DNA of 38,752 nt. It comes from Gallibacter sp963634825. GTDB taxonomy: Bacteria; Bacillota; Clostridia; Peptostreptococcales; Anaerovoracaceae. Below the pieces are notes generated by a model, which did not search any database, was not told where the DNA came from, and saw only the letters and a program-made list of their open reading frames with translations. This document shows positions 31,887-38,752 of the stretch, piece after piece. Where the stretch lies: NCBI GenBank assembly GCA_963634825.1, contig CAVHCP010000012.1:1-38752 (forward strand), written 5' to 3'. Position numbers and translations under genes: made by a program. Numbering within the stretch: the first letter of the stretch is position 1; every line of letters starts with the position of its first letter.

Positions 31887-31926
31887 AAGCTCTCTTGGGA
31901 CTCCCTTTGCCGAGGGAGCTTTTTTA
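31887..31926 (+). terminator. Terminator after hcp
   Basis: AAGCTC...TTGG pairs with CCGAGGGAGCTT around a CTCCCTTTG-type loop and is followed by a run of T. Ends the ferredoxin-hcp transcript. Confidence 0.8.
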
Positions 31927-32027
31927 TAGGCTAAGTGAACGGTATCCTTGAAATTTCAATAGAAAAATTGAAATAAGCCCCAAAAGATGATATAATTTTA
32001 CGGATTATTATTTTTTAAGGAGAATAT

Positions 32028-32600
32028 ATGATATTAGATATTATTTTTATAGCGATTGTGATTATATGCGCAGTCTTTGGTTTTAGGAAAGGCTTTGGAT
32101 ATACATTTATACAGACGGCGGGATGGATCATAGCAGTAATACTTTCTTTTATCGCGACTCCGTATGTAAAGGAGTTTTTGATTGATAAAACAGATATAGA
32201 AACAGATGTGATAGCGGTAATTCCTACAAAAATAGACCTTCCTGAAATTTTAGGCAAGCATGTCATAGCGGCGACAGAGGATGTTATATTTACGATATTC
32301 GTATTCGTGGCGATATTTATAATCGTAAAGGTGATAATTTGGCTATTGTTTCGTTTATTTACAAGGTCAAACGAAAAGTCTTTTATAAATATAGCAGATG
32401 GCATTTTTGGGGCGGTTTTTGGGGCCATCAAAGGTATAATCTTGGTACTTGTGATTGTATTGGCATTGCTACCTCTTGTAGATGTATTTATCCCGAATTT
32501 TGCGGAAGGGTTACAGTCGACAATAGAATCATCATATATAACAGGATATTTATATGATAAAAATCCAATAGTGTTATTGCTACAAGGAGCCTTTAATTAG
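32028..32600 (+). CDS. CvpA-family membrane protein
   Basis: A 190-residue protein with four hydrophobic segments (about 1-17, 26-45, 83-110, 135-155) and the CvpA start LDIIFIAIVIICAVFGFRKGFGYTFIQTAGWIIA. CvpA relatives affect colicin V production, biofilm or envelope functions, and the exact role is unclear. AAGGAGAATAT precedes the ATG. A loose TATAAT (TATAATTT at 31989-31996) suggests it starts a transcription unit with the following genes. Confidence 0.8.
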   Translation: MILDIIFIAIVIICAVFGFRKGFGYTFIQTAGWIIAVILSFIATPYVKEFLIDKTDIETDVIAVIPTKIDLPEILGKHVIAATEDVIFTIFVFVAIFIIVKVIIWLLFRLFTRSNEKSFINIADGIFGAVFGAIKGIILVLVIVLALLPLVDVFIPNFAEGLQSTIESSYITGYLYDKNPIVLLLQGAFN

Positions 32601-32655
32601 AGATAAGGACACTACGCAGATCATAAAGACTCGGGAGAATAAGGAGGAAAGGAAT

Positions 32656-33363
32656 ATGAAATTTTATATAGACGATAAGTTTTTTGAGATAGTTCCAAAT
32701 GCGGTTTTTGGTATCGTAATAGCAAAAGGCATAGATAACAGGACATATCCAAAAGAAATAAAAAGTTTGCTCGACGAAAATATTGCATCATGCGAAGAAT
32801 ACTATGACGGCAAAAAGGTAAAAGAAGAAAAGGAAGTTACTTGTTATAGAGATGCGATGCGAGAGATGGGTTTTAATCCAAATAAATATATGTGCTCAAT
32901 AGAAGCTCTTTTAACTCGTATATCTAAAAAGAAGGGTTTTCCTACAATAAATCCGATAGTAGACCTTGGCAATGCGATCTCGATCAAACACAAGGTGCCG
33001 CTTGGGGCGCACGATATAAACTCAAATCAGGGAGATTTTTGCGTGCGACCTGCGACAGAAAAGGATACATTCAGACCGTTTGGCGCAGGAGAAGACGAGT
33101 TTGATAACCCTGAGGTCGGGGAGATAGTTTATGCATCGGGAAACAGCATAAGGACAAGGCGCTGGACATGGAGACAGTCAGAGATAGGAAAGATTACAGA
33201 AGATGTGACAGATGTCTTTTTTCCGATAGACGGATTTGCAGGCGAGAATGAAGATGAAATTCTTGCGGCACGAGATGAACTGGCAAAAAAAATAGAAGAG
33301 ATTTTTGGTGTAAAGACAGAAGTCGGTTGGGTTGATATAAACAATAAATTCATTGAATTTTAG
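32656..33363 (+). CDS. B3/4 domain protein (Phe-tRNA synthetase beta editing-like)
   Basis: 235 residues. The part from about residue 55 to 200 matches the stand-alone B3/B4 domain related to the editing domain of phenylalanyl-tRNA synthetase beta, with CYRDAMREMGFNPNKYMCSIEALLTRI, NPIVDLGNAISIKHKVPLGAHDI and RRWTWRQSEIGKIT as typical stretches. Such proteins may clear mischarged tRNA or have other roles; substrate unknown. AAGGAGGAAAGGAAT precedes the ATG. Confidence 0.85.
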   Translation: MKFYIDDKFFEIVPNAVFGIVIAKGIDNRTYPKEIKSLLDENIASCEEYYDGKKVKEEKEVTCYRDAMREMGFNPNKYMCSIEALLTRISKKKGFPTINPIVDLGNAISIKHKVPLGAHDINSNQGDFCVRPATEKDTFRPFGAGEDEFDNPEVGEIVYASGNSIRTRRWTWRQSEIGKITEDVTDVFFPIDGFAGENEDEILAARDELAKKIEEIFGVKTEVGWVDINNKFIEF

Positions 33364-33391
33364 GCAAAATCGTGGTAACATCATAAAGTGT

Positions 33392-33853
33392 ATGGATAAC
33401 TTTATGCAAGAAGCATTAAAAGAAGCAAAAAAAGCCTATGACAAAGGAGAGGTGCCAATCGGCGCAGTAATCGTCAAAGATGGAGAGATTATAGGCAGAG
33501 GTCACAATCTGACAGAGCAGACAAACGATCCGACGATGCATGCGGAGATGATCGCCATAAGGGAAGCGACAAAAAAACAGGGCTATGGCAGACTGTATGA
33601 TGCAGTTATGTATGTGACCTGTGAGCCTTGCACGATGTGTGCGGGGGCGCTTATACTTGCCCGCATAAAAAAGGTAGTCATAGGGGCGATGGACAAAAAA
33701 ACAGGAGCGTGCGGTTCTGTTCGCAATTTGCTTATTGATAATGGATTAAATCATCAAGTTGAGATAGAGAAAGATGAAATGGGCGATAAGTGTTCGCAGA
33801 TACTTACCGACTTTTTTAAACAGCTAAGAAAACAAAAATCGGAGGAAGATTAG
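33392..33853 (+). CDS. tadA: tRNA-specific adenosine deaminase TadA
   Basis: TadA converts A34 of tRNA-Arg(ACG) to inosine. From the ATG at 33392 it has 153 residues with the zinc-deaminase motifs HAE (50-52, proton-shuttling Glu) and PCTMC (zinc Cys about 80 and 83). The context VPIGAVIVKDGEIIGRGHN and KKTGACGSVRNLL is typical of TadA. The start is uncertain: no strong ribosome site precedes 33392, and an in-frame TTG at 33353 overlaps the preceding gene. Confidence 0.93.
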   Translation: MDNFMQEALKEAKKAYDKGEVPIGAVIVKDGEIIGRGHNLTEQTNDPTMHAEMIAIREATKKQGYGRLYDAVMYVTCEPCTMCAGALILARIKKVVIGAMDKKTGACGSVRNLLIDNGLNHQVEIEKDEMGDKCSQILTDFFKQLRKQKSEED

Positions 33854-33858
33854 AAACG

Positions 33859-34752
33859 ATGACAAAGACGAAAAAAATAGGCGCGATAATAGTAGCATGT
33901 ATGATAGCATTTGTGTTGATGACACCTCACGCGTTGGCGGCAGGTCTTGAAATAGAAAAGACTTCTCCTAAAAATGAGGAAACAGGAGTACCTCTCGAAA
34001 ACCTCGGTGTGAAGGTTACTTTTAATCAAGAAGTATATAACGAAGCTAACGAAAAAGAAAATGCAAAGGCATGTAAGCTTCTTGACAAGGACGGCAAGGA
34101 AGTATCGACGCAGGTTATTTTTAACGAAAAAAACAAGGACACAGTTTTGATTTTGGCTGATACTATAGATGAAGACGGCAAAACCGTAACAGCCGATGCC
34201 GAAAGCGATTATACACTTGTTATAGATAAATCGTTTGTAGCCGCTGACGGTACAGCTCTTGGCAAGGATGCAGAGATAACCTTTACAACATTAAATCCGG
34301 CAACAAGCATGAAGATATCAATGGCCATGATGCTTGTGATGGTTGTCGGAATGGTTATAGCGTCTTCAAGAAGTATGAAGAAGCAAAAGGAAAAGGAAGA
34401 GGGCGTCAAAGTCAAAAAAGAAGAGAAATTCAATCCGTATAAGGTTGCAAAGGAAACTGGCAAACCGCTAAAGGAAGTCATCGCAGAGGAACAAAAGCGT
34501 AGGGAAAAGGAAGCGGCAAAAGCTGCAAGAAAAGCAAAGCGGATGCAGGAAGACGAATTTGAAGATGATGAAATTGAAGAATATATGGAGCCTGGACATT
34601 ACAAGGTAAAGGCAGTAAGAACAGTTGCGCAGGGTGGCTCCGAATACAAAACAGGCAAAAAGGCCGAAGCCGAAAAGAAGAAGGCGATAGAAGAAAAAAT
34701 AAAGGCATCCAAAAAATCAAAGGGTGGCAAAAATAAGAAAAAGAAGAAATAA
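33859..34752 (+). CDS. Ig-like domain membrane protein with charged cytoplasmic tail
   Basis: 297 residues: signal peptide (about 1-28, ending LAAG), one extracellular Ig-like domain of the SbsA/Big type (LEIEKTSPKNEETGVPLENLGVKVTFNQEV ... ITFTTL, 30-150), a membrane helix (about 155-173) and a long Lys/Glu-rich cytoplasmic tail ending in a poly-Lys run (KSKGGKNKKKKK). Function unknown. The tail holds NPYKVAKETGKPLKEVIAEEQ. It is three bases from ispE and six from tadA, so co-transcribed. Confidence 0.8.
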   Translation: MTKTKKIGAIIVACMIAFVLMTPHALAAGLEIEKTSPKNEETGVPLENLGVKVTFNQEVYNEANEKENAKACKLLDKDGKEVSTQVIFNEKNKDTVLILADTIDEDGKTVTADAESDYTLVIDKSFVAADGTALGKDAEITFTTLNPATSMKISMAMMLVMVVGMVIASSRSMKKQKEKEEGVKVKKEEKFNPYKVAKETGKPLKEVIAEEQKRREKEAAKAARKAKRMQEDEFEDDEIEEYMEPGHYKVKAVRTVAQGGSEYKTGKKAEAEKKKAIEEKIKASKKSKGGKNKKKKK

Positions 34753-34754
34753 AA

Positions 34755-35699
34755 ATGAGAAGCATACGAATAAAAGCATATGCAAAAGTAAACTTATCAC
34801 TGGATGTGATAAAAAGACAAAATGACGGCTACCATCAAGTGGAGATGGTTATGCAACAAATAGACCTGTCTGACGAAGTGCTTGTAAGGTGGAAACCAAG
34901 CGAACCGAAGGACAGGTTTGCTATTATGATAAAAACAAATAAATTTTTTGTACCGACAGACGAAAAAAATCTCGCATACAAGGCGGCTCTTTTGATGCAA
35001 AAAAGAAAAGCCGATGATAAAAAAGGAAGTCTAAGGATCGACATAAAAAAGAATATACCGGTTGCGGCAGGACTTGCAGGAGGTAGCAGTAATGCGGCGG
35101 CGGTACTTCATGCGCTAAATGTGCTATGGGATTTAAACCTTTCAATAAGTGAACTTTGCGAGATAGGCAGCGAGCTTGGGGCAGATGTGCCATTCACTAT
35201 TATGGGGCAGGCAAAGGCAAATAAAAAATTGGATTTGTTTTATGGTGAGGATAAACTAAAAACAACATGTGCACTTGCGACAGGTATAGGCACAACGTTA
35301 AAACCGCTAAAAGCCGTAAAGGCGAGTGTGCTACTTAGCAAACCACCTATAAGTGTTTCGACAAAAGAGGTTTATCAAGGGCTTGATCTTGAGGAAATAA
35401 GGACAAGCGCAAAAAGACCAGACAACAAAAAGGTGATCGAGGCGATACAAGCAGGAGATCTGTCATTATTAAAAGGAAACATGGCAAATGTCCTTGAAAC
35501 ATACACATGCAAAAAATATAAAATTGTGCAGGAAACAAAAGAAATAATGAAGGAAGTTTGCCCTGACGCAAAGGTGCTTATGAGTGGCAGCGGACCGAGC
35601 GTCTTTGGCATAGCTAATCGTCAGGATATGCTCATCGCCGGATATAGAGTATTAAAGAAAAGAAACAAAGAAACCTTTTTGACAAGAACTCTTTTATAG
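34755..35699 (+). CDS. ispE: 4-diphosphocytidyl-2-C-methyl-D-erythritol kinase IspE
   Basis: IspE phosphorylates CDP-methylerythritol in the MEP route to isoprenoids. The 314-residue protein is a GHMP kinase with AYAKVNLSLDVIKRQNDGYHQVEMVMQ at the N-terminus, the ATP loop PVAAGLAGGSSNAAAVL, GADVPFTIMG and the C-terminal MSGSGPSVFG. Slightly longer than the usual 280-300. Its last codons hold the TTGACA of an orphan promoter. Confidence 0.96.
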   Translation: MRSIRIKAYAKVNLSLDVIKRQNDGYHQVEMVMQQIDLSDEVLVRWKPSEPKDRFAIMIKTNKFFVPTDEKNLAYKAALLMQKRKADDKKGSLRIDIKKNIPVAAGLAGGSSNAAAVLHALNVLWDLNLSISELCEIGSELGADVPFTIMGQAKANKKLDLFYGEDKLKTTCALATGIGTTLKPLKAVKASVLLSKPPISVSTKEVYQGLDLEEIRTSAKRPDNKKVIEAIQAGDLSLLKGNMANVLETYTCKKYKIVQETKEIMKEVCPDAKVLMSGSGPSVFGIANRQDMLIAGYRVLKKRNKETFLTRTLL

Positions 35700-35708
35700 T
35701 GGTATAAT
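35679..35708 (+). promoter_or_regulatory. Orphan near-consensus promoter
   Basis: Perfect TTGACA (35679-35684), 18-base spacer and perfect TATAAT (35703-35708). It is inside and just past the ispE 3' end, pointing at a terminator 65 bases on, with no plus-strand gene between. This is the best promoter match in the window. Confidence 0.75.
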
Positions 35709-35714
35709 TTGGGC

Positions 35715-35803
35715 GAGTTAATAGTATCTCAATGTATGTGCTTTCGTTTGCAAAACCATGTAAACGAGCAAAAAACACCGAGGAAAAATCTCGGTGTTTT
35801 TTG
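35715..35803 (+). ncRNA. Candidate small RNA, about 90 nt
   Basis: Bounded by the promoter at 35679-35708 and the terminator at 35774-35803. It contains a first hairpin (35740-35742 and 35745-35749 pairing with 35762-35769, a two-base bulge, 12-base loop) and ends in the terminator hairpin. An ATG at 35733 opens a short frame through the terminator but has no ribosome site. No known RNA family is recognised. Existence of the transcript is inference. Confidence 0.5.
35774..35803. terminator. Bidirectional terminator between ispE/sRNA and htrA
   Basis: ACACCGAG (35775-35782) and CTCGGTGT (35790-35797) with a 7-base loop, preceded by A6 and followed by T6, so it works on both strands, also for htrA. 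Confidence 0.9.
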
Positions 35804-35833
35804 TTAATCTATTAAAAGATAAAGAGAAAGAGA

Positions 35834-36979
35834 TTACGAACGGGAGCCAAGAGTAAGATTTATCTCGGTTTGTTTTCCTCCTCGTTCGACTACAAATTTT
35901 ATCTTGTCACCTTTTTTGTGTTTTTGGATTGTACTCGAAACCCCGCTTAGGCTCGAAACGGATTTGCCGTCTATGGATATAACCTTATCGCCCGCCTGAA
36001 AGCCTGCCTCTTGAGCGAATGTTTCGTTGACTTCTTTTATATAAATGCTTCCGTCATTGCCTTGCGCATATGTCATACCGGAATAGCCTTTTGTGGAAGT
36101 TGCTTTACCATTTTTCATAATTTGCGATGCGACATCTGCAGCATCATTTATAGGGATTGCAAACCCAAGGCCCTCAACATCTGAACCGCTTGATTTTGCA
36201 ACGATGATGCCAACGAGGTGACCATACTGGTCAAAAAGTCCACCGCCAGAGTTGCCCGGATTTACAGATGCGTCTGTCTGCAAAAGGCTCATAGTCTGTC
36301 CGTCTATAGTGACATCACGATTAAGAGAACTGATGATGCCCGCAGTTACAGTACCGCCAAGCTCTCCGAGAGGATTTCCTATAACTACCGAAAGGTCACC
36401 GACTTCAAGCTCGTTGCTGTTGCCATATGTGGCAGCGGTTAGGTTATCAGCATCGATTTTTATTACGGCAATATCTGTTTCTGCATCTGTACCAACGAGG
36501 GTCGCTTCATATTGTTTTTCGTTAGAGAGAGTTACATATATTTTTGAAGCACCGTCGATAACATGATTGTTTGTAACGATGTAACCGTTTTCTTTGATGA
36601 TGACTCCGGAACCGGCACCCTCTGTAACATATTGACCAAACCAAGCATTCGAAGATTGTACGCTTTCGGTTTTGATCTCGACAACTGATGCAGAATTTTC
36701 GGAAACTATCTCTTCTACAGTTTTAGAAGAACCTGTTGCAGAAGCAAGAGTATAACCATCTCCGGAAATACTTCCTTTTTTGCCGGAAGAATTAAATACG
36801 TTATTATATGCCCAAAGCCCACCAAAGGCTCCGCCAAAAGCGAGGGCAACTACTAAAACAAATATAATTATTAATTTCTTTTTTGTTAAAAAGATAGGAT
36901 TTGGGGGAGTTTCTTGTATTGGCTCCTGCGGTGGAGTCGATATAGGTTCCTCATCCCTTGACAATTTAAAATCCTCCAT
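35834..36979 (-). CDS. htrA: Trypsin-like serine protease HtrA/DegP, membrane-anchored
   Basis: Surface quality-control protease. From the ATG at 36979 (AAAGGAGGCACTT upstream) it has 381 residues: a Pro-rich cytoplasmic N-terminus, one membrane anchor (about 33-57), a trypsin-like domain with His 139 (TNNHVID), Asp 169 (AETDIAVIKI) and Ser 244 (NPGNSGGGLF), and one PDZ domain (about 290-375). Layout matches Firmicutes HtrA. Transcribed against replication. The longer start at 37027 lacks a ribosome site. Confidence 0.96.
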   Translation of the reverse strand: MEDFKLSRDEEPISTPPQEPIQETPPNPIFLTKKKLIIIFVLVVALAFGGAFGGLWAYNNVFNSSGKKGSISGDGYTLASATGSSKTVEEIVSENSASVVEIKTESVQSSNAWFGQYVTEGAGSGVIIKENGYIVTNNHVIDGASKIYVTLSNEKQYEATLVGTDAETDIAVIKIDADNLTAATYGNSNELEVGDLSVVIGNPLGELGGTVTAGIISSLNRDVTIDGQTMSLLQTDASVNPGNSGGGLFDQYGHLVGIIVAKSSGSDVEGLGFAIPINDAADVASQIMKNGKATSTKGYSGMTYAQGNDGSIYIKEVNETFAQEAGFQAGDKVISIDGKSVSSLSGVSSTIQKHKKGDKIKFVVERGGKQTEINLTLGSRS

Positions 36980-37064
36980 AAGTGCCTCCTTTGTTTTTAA
37001 CTTTCTTTGATTGCCACAAAAGAGCAATCATTGTTTTTCTTTCTTATTTTACATTTACTTATTC

Positions 37065-37094
37065 TTGTCCATTATACCATTTTTATGATAAAAT
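37065..37094 (+). promoter_or_regulatory. Promoter for phosphoglucomutase gene
   Basis: TTGTCC (37065-37070), 18-base spacer and TAAAAT (37089-37094) with a TG extension two bases before the -10. It lies about 28 bases before the ATG at 37122. Confidence 0.5.
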
Positions 37095-37121
37095 ATTCAG
37101 TATGTTTAGGAGAAGACGATC

Positions 37122-38752
37122 ATGAATGATTATAAAAATAATATTTTAAATCAGTATAACCGCTGGTGTAATGAACCAAGCCTACCTAAAGAGCTAAAGG
37201 TCGAACTGCTTGCCATGGGAAACGACCACAACAGGATTGAGGAAGCGTTTTTCAAGAGTTTAGAGTTTGGGACCTCCGGTTTGAGAGGATTGATGGGCCC
37301 CGGAACTAATATGATGAATACTCCCGTTGTGGCCGGTGTCACTCAAGGCTTGTCTAATTATATAAATAAAACCTTAAAAAAATCTGAAGAAAAAAAGAAA
37401 GTTGTAATCAGCTTTGACAGCAGACACAACTCTAAGAAATTTGCCGAAGTTGCCGCACAGGTGCTCTGCGCAAATGATATAACAGCCTATATCTTCGATG
37501 AGCTGACGCCGGTATCAATACTTTCATTTGCAATCAAATATTTAAGTGCAGATTATGGAATCATGATAACAGCAAGCCACAATGCAAAAGAGTATAACGG
37601 ATATAAAGTATATAACGCAACAGGCGGTCAGATTTTAGAAGACGAGGCGGAAGCTATTTTAGCCGAGACTAAAAAGGTTGATATATTTAAAGATGTCAGG
37701 AGATTGGCAAATACAGACTGTGGTAGCGAAAACAGCTGTGATATAGCCAGAATATATGATGAAATACTTGACGCATATATAAATGAAACCTTAAAAAAAA
37801 GCAGTATTAAAGTTTCAACGGATCTTTCGGTGGTATATAGCCCGTTAAATGGTGCAGGACTAAAGCCTGTAACAAGGTTATTAAAAAAAATAGGTGTAAA
37901 AAATCTTTATGTAGTGCCACAGCAGGAAAAACCGGACGGTGATTTTCCGACATGTCCAAAGCCAAATCCGGAGAGGAAGGAAGTTTATGAGTTGGGGCTT
38001 GCATTGCTTGATGAAAAAAATGCAGACATTTTGATTTTAACGGATCCGGACAGCGACAGAACCGGTTTAGCAGAAAAAGCAGGAATATTTACAGGCAATC
38101 AAATTGCCGTGTTGCTTTTTGATTATCTGTGCAAAAGGGCCGGTGATGTGCAAGGCAAGACAATCGTGAGAAGCATAGTCAGCACAACACTTGTAGATGC
38201 GATTGCGGCGGAGCACGGAGTAAAAACCGAGACGACGCTGATAGGCTTTAAGTATATTGCGAAAAAAGCAGAGGAGCTTGGAGATTCATTTATGTTTGCC
38301 TTTGAGGAAGGCAATGGATTTTTGGCTTTTGACCATATGCGGGATAAGGACGGAGTGTCGAGCGCGATGCTTATATGCCAGATGGCGGATTATTACAAAA
38401 AGCTGGGGATTACATTACATGAGGCCTTAGAGGAGATATATAGAAAATACGGATTTTATAAAGAAAAGGTCATAACATATACCTTTGATGGAATAAAAGG
38501 CAATGCAAAAAGAGAAAGCATAATGAAGTACTTGCGGGCAGATATCCCAAATGCGCTTGCAAATTTCTCAATTAAAAGCGTGATTGATTACAGCGAAAAG
38601 AAAAAATATTTTGCAGACGGCGCAACAGAAAACTATGATATCTTGCCAAAATCAAATATTCTCGAATATGAAATAGGTGACGGACAAAAATTTATGGTTA
38701 GACCATCCGGTACAGAGCCGATACTAAAGGCATATCTTTTTGCGGTAGGCAG
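37122..38752 (+). CDS. Phosphoglucomutase/phosphomannomutase (3' end outside the window)
   Basis: An alpha-D-phosphohexomutase that interconverts glucose- or mannose-1- and 6-phosphates. The frame is open from the ATG at 37122 (TTAGGAGAAGAC upstream) through 543 codons to the window edge. Motifs: GTSGLRG (about 50), phosphoserine loop TASHNAKEYNGYK (Ser about 152), metal loop DPDSDR (about 308, usually DPDADR), sugar loop EEGNGF (about 394, where EES is common) and phosphate loop RPSGTEP near the end. Near full length, probably missing only a few dozen residues. Confidence 0.92.
   Translation, partial: MNDYKNNILNQYNRWCNEPSLPKELKVELLAMGNDHNRIEEAFFKSLEFGTSGLRGLMGPGTNMMNTPVVAGVTQGLSNYINKTLKKSEEKKKVVISFDSRHNSKKFAEVAAQVLCANDITAYIFDELTPVSILSFAIKYLSADYGIMITASHNAKEYNGYKVYNATGGQILEDEAEAILAETKKVDIFKDVRRLANTDCGSENSCDIARIYDEILDAYINETLKKSSIKVSTDLSVVYSPLNGAGLKPVTRLLKKIGVKNLYVVPQQEKPDGDFPTCPKPNPERKEVYELGLALLDEKNADILILTDPDSDRTGLAEKAGIFTGNQIAVLLFDYLCKRAGDVQGKTIVRSIVSTTLVDAIAAEHGVKTETTLIGFKYIAKKAEELGDSFMFAFEEGNGFLAFDHMRDKDGVSSAMLICQMADYYKKLGITLHEALEEIYRKYGFYKEKVITYTFDGIKGNAKRESIMKYLRADIPNALANFSIKSVIDYSEKKKYFADGATENYDILPKSNILEYEIGDGQKFMVRPSGTEPILKAYLFAVG

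Noticed and set aside
33353..33391. Longer TadA from a TTG at 33353
   Set aside because: It would overlap the preceding gene and adds residues not typical of TadA; not fully excluded because the ATG at 33392 lacks a strong ribosome site.
35733..35818. Short frame starting ATG in the candidate small RNA
   Set aside because: No ribosome site, and it reads through the terminator hairpin.
1..38752. CRISPR arrays, insertion sequences, prophage or integrase genes
   Set aside because: No regularly spaced repeats, transposase or integrase motifs were seen on either strand.

Overview
The window is an origin-of-replication region from a low-GC, Gram-positive, anaerobic bacterium of the clostridial type (Bacillota, Eubacteriales). 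The evidence is the recF-dnaN-dnaA | oriC | rpmH-rnpA-yidD-yidC-jag-mnmE-mnmG-rsmG-parA-parB order, strong AGGAGG-type ribosome binding sites, and anaerobe genes (hcp with a Crp/Fnr regulator, feoAAB, an orphan ftcD/fchA pair). I cannot name the genus. Genes left of the origin read on the minus strand and most genes right of it read on the plus strand, so both arms are co-oriented with replication. The exceptions on the right arm are the DtxR-like regulator, tRNA-Arg, pyk, the Crp/Fnr gene and htrA.

Layout. 1-3509: recF (cut by the window edge), dnaN and dnaA. 3510-3852: main origin segment, with three DnaA boxes, an AT-rich stretch, a 19-bp palindrome and the rpmH promoter; a further DnaA box lies between dnaN and dnaA. 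3853-10115: ribosomal protein L34, RNase P protein, membrane insertion (YidD, YidC, Jag), tRNA wobble modification (MnmE/MnmG) and RsmG. 10171-11916: a perfect parS site inside a 26-bp palindrome, then parA-parB. 11963-13485: formimidoyl-folate enzymes. 13551-14403: tRNA-Glu(CTC), a small two-gene cassette whose second gene is frameshifted, and tRNA-Arg(CCT) on the other strand. 14556-16994: thioredoxin and a large secreted, low-complexity plus beta-helix-like protein.

17152-21512: iron-uptake locus. A short DtxR/MntR-like repressor diverges from feoA-feoA-feoB and a small Cys-rich FeoB partner, with two inverted-repeat operators over the feo promoter; an acetyltransferase follows. 21528-22865: a small secreted/membrane gene pair (the first frameshifted), flanked by two identical 90-bp copies of the 3' end plus terminator. 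22894-27131: phosphate operon pstS-pstC-pstA-pstB-phoU behind a Pho-box-like array. The PstS is circularly permuted. 27121-31869: pyk and a Crp/Fnr regulator on the minus strand, diverging from a ferredoxin-like gene and hcp (nitrosative-stress defence). 32028-35699: cvpA, a B3/4-domain protein, tadA, an Ig-domain membrane protein and ispE. 35679-35803: an orphan near-consensus promoter, hairpin and terminator, a candidate small RNA of about 90 nt. 35834-36979: htrA on the minus strand. 37122-end: phosphoglucomutase/phosphomannomutase, cut by the window edge.

Most of the window is conserved housekeeping DNA. The parts most worth a second look are the permuted PstS, the orphan small-RNA unit at 35.7 kb, and the two small secreted-protein cassettes with homopolymer frameshifts.
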